From Gammaproteobacteria bacterium (GTDB lineage: Bacteria; Pseudomonadota; Gammaproteobacteria; Pseudomonadales; Pseudohongiellaceae): 64,000 nucleotides of DNA. The notes below the pieces were generated by a model. That model worked only from the letters and a program-made list of their open reading frames with translations, had not been told where the DNA came from and did no database searches. Location of the stretch: NCBI GenBank assembly GCA_018661465.1, contig JABJIC010000032.1:1-64000 (forward strand), in the 5' to 3' direction. Of this stretch, positions 33,808 through 42,836 are shown in pieces. Positions within the stretch are counted from its first letter, which is position 1, and each line of letters opens with the position of its first letter. The translations under genes were made by a program, and so were the position numbers.

Positions 33808-35985
33808 ATGCAGTCAAGCAATTTTGCCAATATAGTCTCTGGCGCTCTCATAGCCTTGGTTAATATCTCAGTTGCGATATCCGTAGCTGCGCTGTTATTT
33901 GCCCAGACTGACAGCAGGCTAATGGTGCCTGGTATTGCCATTTTGTTAATCGGTACTTTCGTTACCGGTTTGGGCGGTTCTCTCTTTAGTGATCACAAAG
34001 CGGTAATCTGTTCCCCGCGTAATGGTCTGGTTCCGTTATTTGCAGTTATGGTCACCAGCATCTACGCGAGTTTTGGTAACCAGTATTCCATAGGCGCCGA
34101 AACAACGATCATCGTTGCCATCATGGTCACCACCATGATCACCGGCCTGTTTCTCCTGCTGCTAGGTCGAATGAAAATGGGCAATCTGGTTCGCTACATT
34201 CCCTATCCAGTGACCGGCGGCTTTTTCGCGGGAATCGGTTATATTTTCATTCAAGGTGGGTTAACTGTAGCTAGTGGTCAGGAATTTAGTTTAGCCGCTA
34301 TTCGTTCTCCCGAGTTTATTCAGCTGATTACTCCGGCAGTAGTGCTGGCGCTATGCCTCATCATAGGCAAGATGTTTCGTGATAATCGCCTGTCCGTGCC
34401 GGGCATCCTCTTGCTGTCCATCATGATCTTTTACGGAACTCTCGCGCTCGGTGGAATCAGTAGAGAAGAGGCGGCACTGCAAGGCTTACTTCCTTCCATA
34501 GAAACTACCGGTTCCCTTATACCGGTTCTGAATCTTGATTTATTGTCGGAAGTGAAATGGATAGCTATTTCGCAACAGCTCGGCGGCATTCTGGTGGTGG
34601 CATTGCTCAGTGCCATGATGCTGTTACTTGATGTATCTGGAATTGAGCTGATTTCTCGTAAAGATCTTGATCCTGACCATGAACTGGAAGTTATGGGCAT
34701 GACCAATATGGCGAACAGCATGGTAGGTGGATTTCCCGGTGTTCATGATGTCTCCGATACGGCGTTAGTGGACCGTCTCGGTGGTAAAGATAGACTGACG
34801 GGGTTTGTCTACGCGGCTTTTGTAGGGGCAGCTATACTCGCCGGTGCCGAGTTTATGGAAATCGTGCCGACCTTCCTCCTCGGAGGTTTGCTTATCTATC
34901 TCGGTTTGGAATTTCTGATCGATTGGTTGTGGAAAGCCCGAGATGAACTTCCTATGTCCGATTACGTCGTAGTCGTTCTTATCCTGATTGTAATTATTTT
35001 CTCCGATATTTTACAGGGAGTTACTTTCGGGTTTTTCGTGGCGATTATTCTATTCGTGATTAACTATTCAAAATTGAGTGTGATCAAGATCGAAACAAAT
35101 GGCAGCGACCATGCCAGCAATGTTGATCGAGACCTTGAAACCCGCGAGCTTCTCAACAAGGAAGGCAATCGTGTACTTATCTTGATTTTGCAAGGGTTTA
35201 TTTTCTTCGGCACAGCCGACAAATTAATATCGGCTATTCGTGACAAAATTAAAAACGGTGAAGGTGAGCAATTCGATTTCCTCGTTCTCGACTTTCACCA
35301 TGTTAGTCAGCTGGACACATCAGCAATCGTTACATTTTCCAAGTTGGCTCAGCTGAGTGAGAGAGAAGGTTTTCATGTGGCAATTTCGGGCGCAGATGAA
35401 AAGTCTATTAAGCAGTTGGTCAAGCACGGCTTCTTTACTTTTGGAAGTCAGAAAATTGAAAGAAACTATAAGGAGCAACTTGATACCGCTATGGATTGGG
35501 CTGAGAGAAGAATACTTTCCGATCTGAATTTGAATTCTGAAGATCAGGATTTAGGCCTGTCCGAGGTGTTAAGCCGAATAGCCTATGAAGAGGCTGATGT
35601 AAAACTACTGTCTGACTTCTTTGTGGTTGAGAAGCGGGCAGCCGGAGACTATCTGTTCAAGGAAGGGGATAAGGGTGAGTCTCTATACTTCGTAGGTTCA
35701 GGCACTGTGATTGTGGTACTCAAAGTGCCGAATCAGAAGGAAAGAATTCTGCGCAAATACAAGGCTGGTGCGATTCTCGGTGAGATGGCTATTTACACTG
35801 GAGACAGCCGTACGGCTAGCGTCAGGATTGAAAAGGATGCGCAATTGTTCCGGCTGGATAAAGAAAAACTGGAAGAGATGTCCAGAAGATTTCCGGCGTC
35901 TACATCAGCCCTGCATACTTATATCGTCCGCGTTCTGGCTGAACGTCTTGGTAGAGCGAACCGAAATTTGAGTAGATACATTTAG
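33808..35985 (+). CDS. SulP-family anion transporter with STAS and cyclic-nucleotide-binding domains
   Basis: The 725-residue product has an SLC26/SulP membrane part of about 12-14 helices (residues 1-420), with a SulP-like VGGFPGVHDVSDTALVDRLGGK. A STAS domain follows at about 440-560 (VLDFHHVSQLDTSAIVTF), then a cNMP-binding domain at about 600-715. The last carries DYLFKEGDKGESLYFVGSG and the phosphate-cassette-like LGEMAIYTGDSRTASV. The three-part fusion suggests a transporter gated by cAMP or another ligand. Substrate could be sulfate, bicarbonate or a carboxylate. It is transcribed alone. Confidence 0.87.
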   Translation: MQSSNFANIVSGALIALVNISVAISVAALLFAQTDSRLMVPGIAILLIGTFVTGLGGSLFSDHKAVICSPRNGLVPLFAVMVTSIYASFGNQYSIGAETTIIVAIMVTTMITGLFLLLLGRMKMGNLVRYIPYPVTGGFFAGIGYIFIQGGLTVASGQEFSLAAIRSPEFIQLITPAVVLALCLIIGKMFRDNRLSVPGILLLSIMIFYGTLALGGISREEAALQGLLPSIETTGSLIPVLNLDLLSEVKWIAISQQLGGILVVALLSAMMLLLDVSGIELISRKDLDPDHELEVMGMTNMANSMVGGFPGVHDVSDTALVDRLGGKDRLTGFVYAAFVGAAILAGAEFMEIVPTFLLGGLLIYLGLEFLIDWLWKARDELPMSDYVVVVLILIVIIFSDILQGVTFGFFVAIILFVINYSKLSVIKIETNGSDHASNVDRDLETRELLNKEGNRVLILILQGFIFFGTADKLISAIRDKIKNGEGEQFDFLVLDFHHVSQLDTSAIVTFSKLAQLSEREGFHVAISGADEKSIKQLVKHGFFTFGSQKIERNYKEQLDTAMDWAERRILSDLNLNSEDQDLGLSEVLSRIAYEEADVKLLSDFFVVEKRAAGDYLFKEGDKGESLYFVGSGTVIVVLKVPNQKERILRKYKAGAILGEMAIYTGDSRTASVRIEKDAQLFRLDKEKLEEMSRRFPASTSALHTYIVRVLAERLGRANRNLSRYI

Positions 35986-36088
35986 AATCTGCTGCCAAAA
36001 TATTTCTTCGGTACTTTTTCTTAGATTCAGTTTCCGATCGGCTTCCCAAAAAACGTACTCAGAAAAATAAAGATGGCTGATCTGCAGC

Positions 36089-36505
36089 TTATTCAGCAAC
36101 CAGTAAAAGAACTACTGGGGTCATTTCGCTCCGCTTGAACCAGTCTCCATCGATGCGAAGCACCGTGTCGCCAGCATCGTTGAGCCGCAGTCTGCCGAAA
36201 AAATCCACCCCGATATCAGGCAGCCTCATTTCCAGATTGAGACCCCTAAGAGTTAAAGTTTTCACTGGCATCCCGTACACGCCCTCATTACGGTTAGTAA
36301 GAGTAGCGGTGTACTCGCCATCTTCAACCACGAATGTAAACGCTATCTTCATGGCATCGGTACCGATGGCAGTACTTCCTTCCCAGGTGCCGACTAGTGT
36401 TGGCCTATTTGTTTGAGCCAGAGTTGTGCCAGCACTCAAAGAGACCAGAGTTAGGATCAGAAAATAGAAAGGCAGAGATAAAGAGAGGGAAATTATTTTT
36501 TTCAT
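36089..36505 (-). CDS. small exported protein, 138 aa
   Basis: A strong signal peptide (MKKIISLSLSLPFYFLILTL) precedes a beta-rich domain with LVGTWEGSTAIGTDAMKIAF and later LEMRLPDIGVDFFGRLRL, resembling lipocalin-like or heme-binding small barrels whose name I cannot fix. The ATG at 36505 is preferred over a start 36 bases earlier because it opens the signal peptide. It follows the stand-alone rlmK gene on the minus strand by 46 bases. Confidence 0.65.
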   Translation of the reverse strand: MKKIISLSLSLPFYFLILTLVSLSAGTTLAQTNRPTLVGTWEGSTAIGTDAMKIAFTFVVEDGEYTATLTNRNEGVYGMPVKTLTLRGLNLEMRLPDIGVDFFGRLRLNDAGDTVLRIDGDWFKRSEMTPVVLLLVAE

Positions 36506-36551
36506 GGAATGATGGTATTTCACAGTGCATGACTTGTGCAAGCCAAACTAG

Positions 36552-37529
36552 CTAGTCTTTTGATATTAGCCAGGCTTGATGAATTTTTTTGCTGCGCTGA
36601 AAGTCCTTATCGAGGCTGGCGTGTGTGTAGTCTTTAATGAGCAGCTTTCCCAGCTCTTCTGTGTCCATCTTGAAGTTACGTTTGTTTGTGGAAAAAATGA
36701 GTAGGCCATCCTTGTTGAGCTTGTTGACAGCATTTTTTATTAGAGAAACATGATCTCTCTGGATATCCAATACATTGTCGGTACGTTTGGAGTTCGAAAA
36801 AGTGGGAGGGTCGAGAAAGATGAGATCGAATTTGTCTCCGTTGTTTTCTAGATATTCAATGCAATCGCCACGCTTCAGCTTATGGCTCTGACCGCCAATG
36901 CCATTGAGACTGTAATTACGCCGGGCCCAATCAAGATAGGTATTAGACAGGTCGATGCTAAGACTCGACTCGGCACCTCCTAGTGCAGCGTGCACGCTCG
37001 CCGTTGCCGTGTAACAGAACAGATTGAGGAAGCTTTTGCCTTTGGCATTCTCAAAAATGAATTTCCGAATGGGTCGGTGGTCAAGAAATAAACCGGTGTC
37101 GAGATAGTCGTGGAGATTGATCCACAATTCGGCTGAACCTTCTCTGACTTTGAAAAAATCCTGACTTCTGTCCTGAACTTGATATTGCTGTTTACCTTTC
37201 TGCCGTTCGCGGGTTTTTAGAATTATGGATTCAGCAGGGATCTCAAGTACATGTTGCACCGCATTCTTCGCCTGGTGTCTGCGAGTTTCTACTTTCTCCT
37301 GAGGAATAGATGAAGGCGCCTGATACTCGGCCATGTGTACCTGCTCGCCATAGAGATCAATGGCGAAAGCATATTCGGGCAAGTCAGCGTCATACAGGCG
37401 ATAACAGCTAATTCCTTGCTGTCGAGCCCATTTGCCGATGGTTTTAAGATTTTTTTGCAAGCGATTAGCAAGCATTTGGGTGGGGGCGTCCAGTTCCAAA
37501 ATATTCCCTTCGTTTCTAGACTCAGCCAT
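36552..37529 (-). CDS. rlmK: stand-alone RlmK-type 23S rRNA (m7G2069) methyltransferase
   Basis: The 325-residue product matches, from memory, the C-terminal half of E. coli RlmKL (YcbY). Shared segments include RLQKNLKTIGKWARQQGI, CYRLYDADLPEYAFAID, LKTRERQKGKQQYQ, and the Rossmann motifs LNLFCYTATASVHAALGGA and IFLDPPTFSNSK. In E. coli this domain makes m7G2069 and is fused to a THUMP-plus-RlmL half that makes m2G2445. Here the N-terminal half is absent, and the start follows a 14-residue polar lead with no trace of a THUMP domain. A complete RlmL would have to be encoded elsewhere. It faces away from mscS. Confidence 0.8.
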   Translation of the reverse strand: MAESRNEGNILELDAPTQMLANRLQKNLKTIGKWARQQGISCYRLYDADLPEYAFAIDLYGEQVHMAEYQAPSSIPQEKVETRRHQAKNAVQHVLEIPAESIILKTRERQKGKQQYQVQDRSQDFFKVREGSAELWINLHDYLDTGLFLDHRPIRKFIFENAKGKSFLNLFCYTATASVHAALGGAESSLSIDLSNTYLDWARRNYSLNGIGGQSHKLKRGDCIEYLENNGDKFDLIFLDPPTFSNSKRTDNVLDIQRDHVSLIKNAVNKLNKDGLLIFSTNKRNFKMDTEELGKLLIKDYTHASLDKDFQRSKKIHQAWLISKD

Positions 37530-37626
37530 GAATTAGTATCGCCAGATATTTGCTTGCAGTGTCTATCGTGGCAGAATGCTTGTAAGAACACTTCTGCACT
37601 TTGAATTAAAAACGAGAATTGTACAT

Positions 37627-38445
37627 ATGGAACAAGAACTAGCACAAGTCACGGAACTCTATAATTTGATCGCGGCTTACTTGGTCACCTATAGCTTCCA
37701 GATATTCGGCGCAATAGTCATCATGATTATAGGCAACTTTCTCGCACGTCGCATGGGGAATGTGGTTCAAGGGATGGCGGAGAAGAAGGGTCTGGATATA
37801 ACTCTCAGCCGATTTTTTGGCAGCTGTACACGCATCAGTATTATATCTGCAGCCGTAATTATTGTCTTACCCAAGCTAGGAGTTCAAGTTACGCCGTTTG
37901 TCGCGGCCATCGGTGCTGTCGGTCTCGGCGCGGGTTTAGCCGTTCAGGGGCTACTGTCTAACTACAGTGCAGGCCTTAGTATCATATTCACTAGAATCTT
38001 TGTCGTCGGTGACACTATTCGGGTACAGGGTGTTTTCGGTGTTGTGAAGGAAGTTCATCTGGGCTTTACCACGCTGACTAACGAAGATGGCGAGCTGATA
38101 ACGATACCTAATAAGCATATTGTCGGCGAGATAATTCACAATTCCCAAAGTGATACGGTTTTAGAATTGGCTATTGGCATCGCCTATGGCAGTGACCCGG
38201 AAGCGGCAATCGCTGTCATAAAATCGAGCCTTTCGGAATTAGATGGACTCAGTAGCGAGAGAGAGGTTCAGGTCGGTATCGATGGTTTCGGTGATAGTTC
38301 AATTGATCTAAGTATTCGAGCGTGGGCAAAGACTGAGCAATATTTTGATATGCGATATCAAGCGAATATGCTTATTCACAAGGCACTCAAAGATAGTGCA
38401 ATCGAAATACCATTTCCGCAGCGGGAAGTTAGAATGTTGCAGTGA
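37627..38445 (+). CDS. mscS: small-conductance mechanosensitive channel MscS family
   Basis: The 272-residue product has three N-terminal helices. The third contains the pore pattern FVAAIGAVGLGAGLAVQGLLSN, then the beta domain motif FVVGDTIRV and VHLGFTTLTNEDGELITIPN, and a C-terminal alpha/beta cage ending IEIPFPQREVRML. Length matches E. coli MscS (286). It opens under membrane tension to release osmolytes. The ATG at 37627 gives the usual N-terminus. A 12-pair perfect hairpin follows at 38469. Confidence 0.93.
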   Translation: MEQELAQVTELYNLIAAYLVTYSFQIFGAIVIMIIGNFLARRMGNVVQGMAEKKGLDITLSRFFGSCTRISIISAAVIIVLPKLGVQVTPFVAAIGAVGLGAGLAVQGLLSNYSAGLSIIFTRIFVVGDTIRVQGVFGVVKEVHLGFTTLTNEDGELITIPNKHIVGEIIHNSQSDTVLELAIGIAYGSDPEAAIAVIKSSLSELDGLSSEREVQVGIDGFGDSSIDLSIRAWAKTEQYFDMRYQANMLIHKALKDSAIEIPFPQREVRMLQ

Positions 38446-38468
38446 GGGTTGGCAGGGAAGTTACGAAT

Positions 38469-38498
38469 AGAGACTTATCGATTTTCCGATAAGTCTCT
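38469..38498. terminator. 12-pair hairpin between convergent mscS and DUF454 genes
   Basis: AGAGACTTATCG (38469-38480) and CGATAAGTCTCT (38487-38498) pair perfectly around a 6-base loop. Only TTAAT follows, so the U-run is poor. It lies between convergent genes and may act as a shared terminator or 3' end protector. Confidence 0.55.
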
Positions 38499-38535
38499 TA
38501 ATCGATAGAACTTCTAATCCATAGAACCTGGATCA

Positions 38536-38931
38536 CTATAAGTCTTCGCTTTCCTCAGACTCTTCATATGTCGGTAGTCGATAGAGATACACGGTAACAG
38601 ACAATCCAATTACGCCAAGCATTACACAGAGAATTTCTCGATCCACAAGCCAGCAGGAAAAGCCCAGGCTAAACCAGAGCATCGCGACGGCTCGCAATTT
38701 TATACGTCGTGGAATTCCCCTCCCTGATTCAAAATTCTCAATGATAGGCCCGAAATAGCGGTTCGATATCAGCCAGGCGTGTAGTCGTTCCGATGAGCGG
38801 GCGAAACAAAAAGCCGACAACAGCACCAGCGGTACAGTTGGCAATAGCGGAAGGAATGCCCCAATTACTCCCAGAAGAAGAGAAAGAATTCCGGCCGTGA
38901 TCAATAAGCCGTGTTTGATTCGCGTAATCAT
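38536..38931 (-). CDS. DUF454 family inner-membrane protein (YbaN-like)
   Basis: The 131-residue product has the family pattern LGVIGAFLPLLPTVPLVLLS, then AFCFARSSERLHAWL and NRYFGPIIENF, with three or four helices. E. coli YbaN is the named relative; function unknown. An acidic C-terminal tail (EESEESEDL) is present. It is convergent with mscS. Confidence 0.88.
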   Translation of the reverse strand: MITRIKHGLLITAGILSLLLGVIGAFLPLLPTVPLVLLSAFCFARSSERLHAWLISNRYFGPIIENFESGRGIPRRIKLRAVAMLWFSLGFSCWLVDREILCVMLGVIGLSVTVYLYRLPTYEESEESEDL

Positions 38932-38998
38932 GAATTGGCGATGCCTGTACTCTCTCCCTAGCCCTATATATCCAGTATGGTTTATCTAGACAAAGCAG

Positions 38999-40234
38999 CT
39001 AATTGAAAAGGCTCAGATCGATGATGTCCGCCATCGCTTTATAACCCGCATCATTGGGGTGTAGGTTGTCCTGTGTAAAAGAGGGCAGGATGCGGGCTGG
39101 ATTGCTCGGATCCTGAACTGCCTTTTCGAAATCGATAACGCCATCGAATTCTCCGCTGTTGCGGATAAAGTCATTCACTTGCTGTCTCTCTATTTCACCC
39201 GCTGCTGTGAAGTATGCGGCGCCTTCAAAAGGTGTGAGTGTGGCACCGAAAACTTTTATACCGTTGGCATGGGCTCGCGCAATAATTTGACGGTAACCGG
39301 CGATGATCTCACCTGCGGAGACCGGGTCTCCTCCACCCATGGATGACATTCCTATGTCGTTGATGCCTTCCATCAACACCATATGGCTTACATCACTGAG
39401 TGCCAGTACATCTCGCTCAAAGCGCGCTTGTAGATTCTGGCCGAACAGGGTATTGCCCTCAGTGGTTACCTGATTGCCGCTGATACCCGCATTGACGATT
39501 GCAAATTTATTGTCTGGAAATTCGGAATACAGTCGGCGGGCAAAATGATTTGGCCATCTATTGTTGGTGCTGGCGGTAGATCCCCAGCCATCGGTTATTG
39601 AATCGCCCACGGTTGCAAAGGCACTAATAGATTCCTCGGCAATAACGTCGATAGCTGTGAGTAGAGCCCAGGCGGGCGTTTCCGTATCCACCGGCAAGTC
39701 TCTACTTGAGGCGTGATTGCCCGCCGTAGATATATAGTTGTTCTGGTTTGATAGAGCGTGAGCCGTGAGAAAGCCAGTGTCTTGTGGCAGATAAATGCTA
39801 ACGGCCAAGTTACTTAATTCGGGTACTGCAAACTCCAATGGGTCGCTCAGGACGGTGGCTCCGCGAGCAATAGTAGTTTCGCTCATGCCTGCAAACAGAA
39901 CTTCTTTTACACTACTGGCAACAATCGAGCTGCCTTCGCTATGGAGAGCAACGCTCACGGCACCGATTTCCATTGGGCCGTCACCGTGGTAGTTGGAAAG
40001 GCGCAGGCGAATACTGTCACCACCTATACTGGTGTGGGTCACCAGACGGATTGTTTGATCTTGCAGGTTTGCCCCGTCGCTATCGGCTTCTGGAAGAGTG
40101 CTGGGGCTGGTTGCCCAAGTGGTGACCCAGCGAGGGTCACTGTGATCCTGAGCCAGACCGGCATTGTTGAACATGGCCAGACACAATAGAAGACTAAGAG
40201 TTCTGTAGTTGATCAATTTGTGATTTATTCTCAT
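38999..40234 (-). CDS. secreted SGNH/GDSL-family hydrolase, 411 aa
   Basis: A signal peptide (MRINHKLINYRTLSLL ... AGLAQD) precedes a beta-rich N-terminal region of about 190 residues (WVTTWATSPSTLPE, VSIYLPQDTGFLTAH). The SGNH catalytic domain has block I FATVGDSITDGWGS, block II region NAGISGNQVTTEG, block III LMEGINDIG and the late DNLHPNDAGY with Asp and His. It fits rhamnogalacturonan-acetylesterase-like or GDSL lipase-like enzymes. The ATG at 40234 opens the signal peptide. It diverges from an esterase gene. Confidence 0.87.
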   Translation of the reverse strand: MRINHKLINYRTLSLLLCLAMFNNAGLAQDHSDPRWVTTWATSPSTLPEADSDGANLQDQTIRLVTHTSIGGDSIRLRLSNYHGDGPMEIGAVSVALHSEGSSIVASSVKEVLFAGMSETTIARGATVLSDPLEFAVPELSNLAVSIYLPQDTGFLTAHALSNQNNYISTAGNHASSRDLPVDTETPAWALLTAIDVIAEESISAFATVGDSITDGWGSTASTNNRWPNHFARRLYSEFPDNKFAIVNAGISGNQVTTEGNTLFGQNLQARFERDVLALSDVSHMVLMEGINDIGMSSMGGGDPVSAGEIIAGYRQIIARAHANGIKVFGATLTPFEGAAYFTAAGEIERQQVNDFIRNSGEFDGVIDFEKAVQDPSNPARILPSFTQDNLHPNDAGYKAMADIIDLSLFN

Positions 40235-40423
40235 TTGTATTGGTTCCATGATGATTCTTAAGGTATTCGTTTTAATAATTCAAATAGCAGTCCAACTGAT
40301 AGCTCAGTTTATACTTCAGCAAACCATCAGAGTAAATCGGAATTTCTCCGCGCCACATACAAGCTGGTAGAATGGGTGAAAACATCTGCTCGTCAGATCA
40401 AGAAGAAAGAATCAGGAATTATT

Positions 40424-41089
40424 ATGGAATATCTACCCGCTATTGAAATGGAATGGCCGAAAGACCTTGAAGTTAATGCCTCTGTTATCTGGTTACATGG
40501 CCTCGGAGCCGATGGCAATGACTTCGCGCCTATCGTCCCCCAGTTGGACCTGCCGCAAGATTTTGCTACTCGATTTATCTTCCCCCACGCGCCTTCAATT
40601 CCAGTGAGTATCAATAATGGCTATGTCATGCCTGCCTGGTATGACATTAAGCAGATGGATGTAGATCGCCATGTGGATGATGAGCAGTTAAGACTATCAG
40701 CATCCCGAGTTCATGACCTGATCAACAGAGAGATTGAAAGAGGAGTGGATAGTAGCCGCATTATTGTGGCCGGATTTTCCCAGGGTGGAGCAGTCGCCTA
40801 TGAGGCAGGATTAAGCTTTCCTAAGCCTTTGGCAGGAATCATGTCCTTATCCAGTTATTTCGCCACCGCTGAAACTGTACAGATCAATCCTGTTCATCAG
40901 AGCATTCCAATTTTGATTTGCCACGGAAGCCATGACCCCGTGGTTAATGAGTCTCTTGGCCAAAAGAGCTTGGAAACCTTGCAGAGTAGGGGCTTTGAAC
41001 CCGAGTACCACAGTTACCCCATGGAGCACTCAGTATGCCCTGCTGAGGTAGTAGATATCGCCGCCTGGTTCAGTAAAACCCTCAGTTAA
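40424..41089 (+). CDS. carboxylesterase/phospholipase-type alpha/beta hydrolase
   Basis: The 221-residue product matches the acyl-protein thioesterase / carboxylesterase II family: VIWLHGLGADGNDF, nucleophile Ser in AGFSQGGAVAYEAGL near 118, ICHGSHDPVV with Asp, and YPMEHSVCPAE with His. There is no signal peptide, so it should be cytosolic. AGGAATTATT before the ATG at 40424 decides the start over an in-frame GTG 48 bases earlier. It is transcribed alone before the zntR promoter. Confidence 0.9.
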   Translation: MEYLPAIEMEWPKDLEVNASVIWLHGLGADGNDFAPIVPQLDLPQDFATRFIFPHAPSIPVSINNGYVMPAWYDIKQMDVDRHVDDEQLRLSASRVHDLINREIERGVDSSRIIVAGFSQGGAVAYEAGLSFPKPLAGIMSLSSYFATAETVQINPVHQSIPILICHGSHDPVVNESLGQKSLETLQSRGFEPEYHSYPMEHSVCPAEVVDIAAWFSKTLS

Positions 41090-41122
41090 TATCCGTCCTG
41101 GATAGCAGTATGTAAGAAAGTG

Positions 41123-41153
41123 TTGACCTTAGAGTAGACTCTAAGCTTATACT
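41123..41153 (+). promoter_or_regulatory. ZntR-type operator/promoter (19-bp spacer)
   Basis: TTGACC (41123-41128) and TATACT (41148-41153) are separated by 19 bases. Between them CTTAGAGT-AG-ACTCTAAG is a perfect dyad. The long spacer with a central dyad is the hallmark of MerR-family activated promoters, and the half-sites are close to the E. coli zntA operator. It should drive zntR and the exporter gene in response to excess zinc. Confidence 0.88.
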
Positions 41154-41219
41154 TTGGACTATTGAATGAACAGAGTCGAATGGGCAGAACCCTCTTTGGC
41201 TCAATCAGGACAGTAATCC

Positions 41220-41669
41220 ATGCTCAAAATTAGCGAACTAGCAGCAAAGACCGGCCTCACAGCCCACACCCTCAGGTTCTATGAGAAGAATGGCTTGATT
41301 AGCGCCAGCAATCGAAGTCCAGCCGGCTACCGCTACTACACTGAGTCTGATGTGCGTCGAGCGGAATTCGTTAAAACGGCTCGCAATATCGGTTTTTCTC
41401 TAGACGATATCAGTCAGCTCCTCTCAATCAGAGTAGATAAGACTAGCCACAGTTGTCAGGAAGTCACAGACATTACCCGACACAAGCTGGACGAAGTTAA
41501 TGAAAAGATAAAAGAGCTTCAGTCCATGCAGCAGACCCTGAATATATTGTTGGACAGTTGCTGCGGTGGTCCTGAACTCGCCACCCAATGTTCAATTATG
41601 GAAGCCCTCGATGAAGGGGAAGTAAGAAATCAGCGAAACAAACACAAGAAACTAGAGAAACAGAAGTAA
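41220..41669 (+). CDS. zntR: zinc-responsive MerR-family regulator ZntR
   Basis: The 149-residue product has the MerR winged helix (LTAHTLRFYEKNGLI, SPAGYRYYTESDVRR), a coiled dimerisation helix, and the metal loop. HSCQEVTD near residue 77 and LLDSCCGGPELATQCSIMEAL give the Cys set of ZntR (one in the helix, CC, then C) rather than that of CueR or SoxR. The C-terminal Lys-rich tail is unusual. Its own promoter carries the ZntR-type operator, so it is autoregulated; the exporter gene follows 23 bases downstream. Confidence 0.9.
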   Translation: MLKISELAAKTGLTAHTLRFYEKNGLISASNRSPAGYRYYTESDVRRAEFVKTARNIGFSLDDISQLLSIRVDKTSHSCQEVTDITRHKLDEVNEKIKELQSMQQTLNILLDSCCGGPELATQCSIMEALDEGEVRNQRNKHKKLEKQK

Positions 41670-41692
41670 GTTCAGAGCCGGAGTAAAAAACG

Positions 41693-42751
41693 ATGAATCT
41701 TTTAGGTATTTTTTGGAATTTGTTAATCGAGAGTGCGCCATGGTTGTTAGTGGGCTATTTGCTTGCCGGCATTATCAAGCAGGTTATTCCCAGTGAGTGG
41801 GTGCACAAGCAATTGGCGGAACCTGGTTTTCTTTCAATAGTGAAAGGTGCCTTCATAGGAGCTCCTCTGCCCTTGTGTTCTTGCGGAGTAATCCCCACTG
41901 CATTAGCAGTGCGAAAGGCAGGGGCTTCGAAGGGTGCCACTTCTGCCTTTTTAGTAGCAACACCAGAGACCGGAGTAGATTCAATTTCCTTTTCCTATGC
42001 AGTGCTGGGTCCTATCTTTGCAATCGCCAGGCCTATAGGCGCTCTCACAAGCGCAATTCTCGCAGGTGTGTTGGTTAATAGTTTCGACAAAGAAGAAAAT
42101 GAAGTTGAAGAGACTGAGAGCTGCAGTAGTTGCTGTTCAAGTAAGAAAGAATCTGCAACAAGTGACGTGGCAGGAGAAGAGCCTGGCCTTGGAGAAAAAC
42201 TAATAAGCGCTGTGAAATACGGATACGGCAAGATGATTTCCGATACGGCAAAGTGGCTGGTAATAGGCCTGACGGCAGCTACGGTTATTACGGCAGTGGT
42301 TCCTCAATCATTTTTCCTTCAGTGGGGTGATGGTGTAGTGGCGATGTTGGTGATGGTGGTTGTAGGTTTGCCAATGTATATATGCGCAACAGCTTCTACT
42401 CCGGTTGCAGCCGGTCTTCTATTCGCTGGAATTTCCCCGGGTGCCGCACTGGTCTTCATGCTCACTGGTCCAGCTACCAATATAGCCACAATGGGCGTAA
42501 TAAAAGAGCAGCTAGGAACAAAATCTCTCTTGGCTTATCTGACAGGTGTTGTCGCAACGGCGGTAGCCTGTGGTCTGATACTCAATCAGCTATACGCGGC
42601 ATTCGAATGGCCGCTGCAGCTGTCGATGATGGAACCTGGCGAGAGCCCAGCCTTATGGCGTCAGCTGGCTGCCGTACTTCTGGCGGGTCTGATTGCGAGA
42701 GTGTGGGTACAGCCGCTGTTTGCTCGAAAGCCGGAGATGGTGGAGGCATAG
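41693..42751 (+). CDS. SO_0444-type Cu/Zn efflux permease (DUF318/YraQ-like family)
   Basis: The 352-residue product has about eight to ten helices. The N-terminal block PLPLCSCGVIPTALAVRKAG carries a Cys pair at about residue 61-63, and a cytosolic loop near residue 141 has five or six cysteines (ESCSSCCSSKK). The C-terminal block PMYICATASTPVAAGLL and LTGPATNIA repeat the fold. This matches permeases named after Shewanella SO_0444, reported for Cu/Zn export. Cotranscription with zntR supports zinc efflux. No P-type ATPase is nearby. Confidence 0.83.
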   Translation: MNLLGIFWNLLIESAPWLLVGYLLAGIIKQVIPSEWVHKQLAEPGFLSIVKGAFIGAPLPLCSCGVIPTALAVRKAGASKGATSAFLVATPETGVDSISFSYAVLGPIFAIARPIGALTSAILAGVLVNSFDKEENEVEETESCSSCCSSKKESATSDVAGEEPGLGEKLISAVKYGYGKMISDTAKWLVIGLTAATVITAVVPQSFFLQWGDGVVAMLVMVVVGLPMYICATASTPVAAGLLFAGISPGAALVFMLTGPATNIATMGVIKEQLGTKSLLAYLTGVVATAVACGLILNQLYAAFEWPLQLSMMEPGESPALWRQLAAVLLAGLIARVWVQPLFARKPEMVEA

Positions 42752-42836
42752 TGAAGTCCGTGACGATTGCCAATCATTCAAAATAACAGCGTCTGTAGAG
42801 CCGGCGAAGTAGTAATAGTTGTATGGAGTCAGAATA

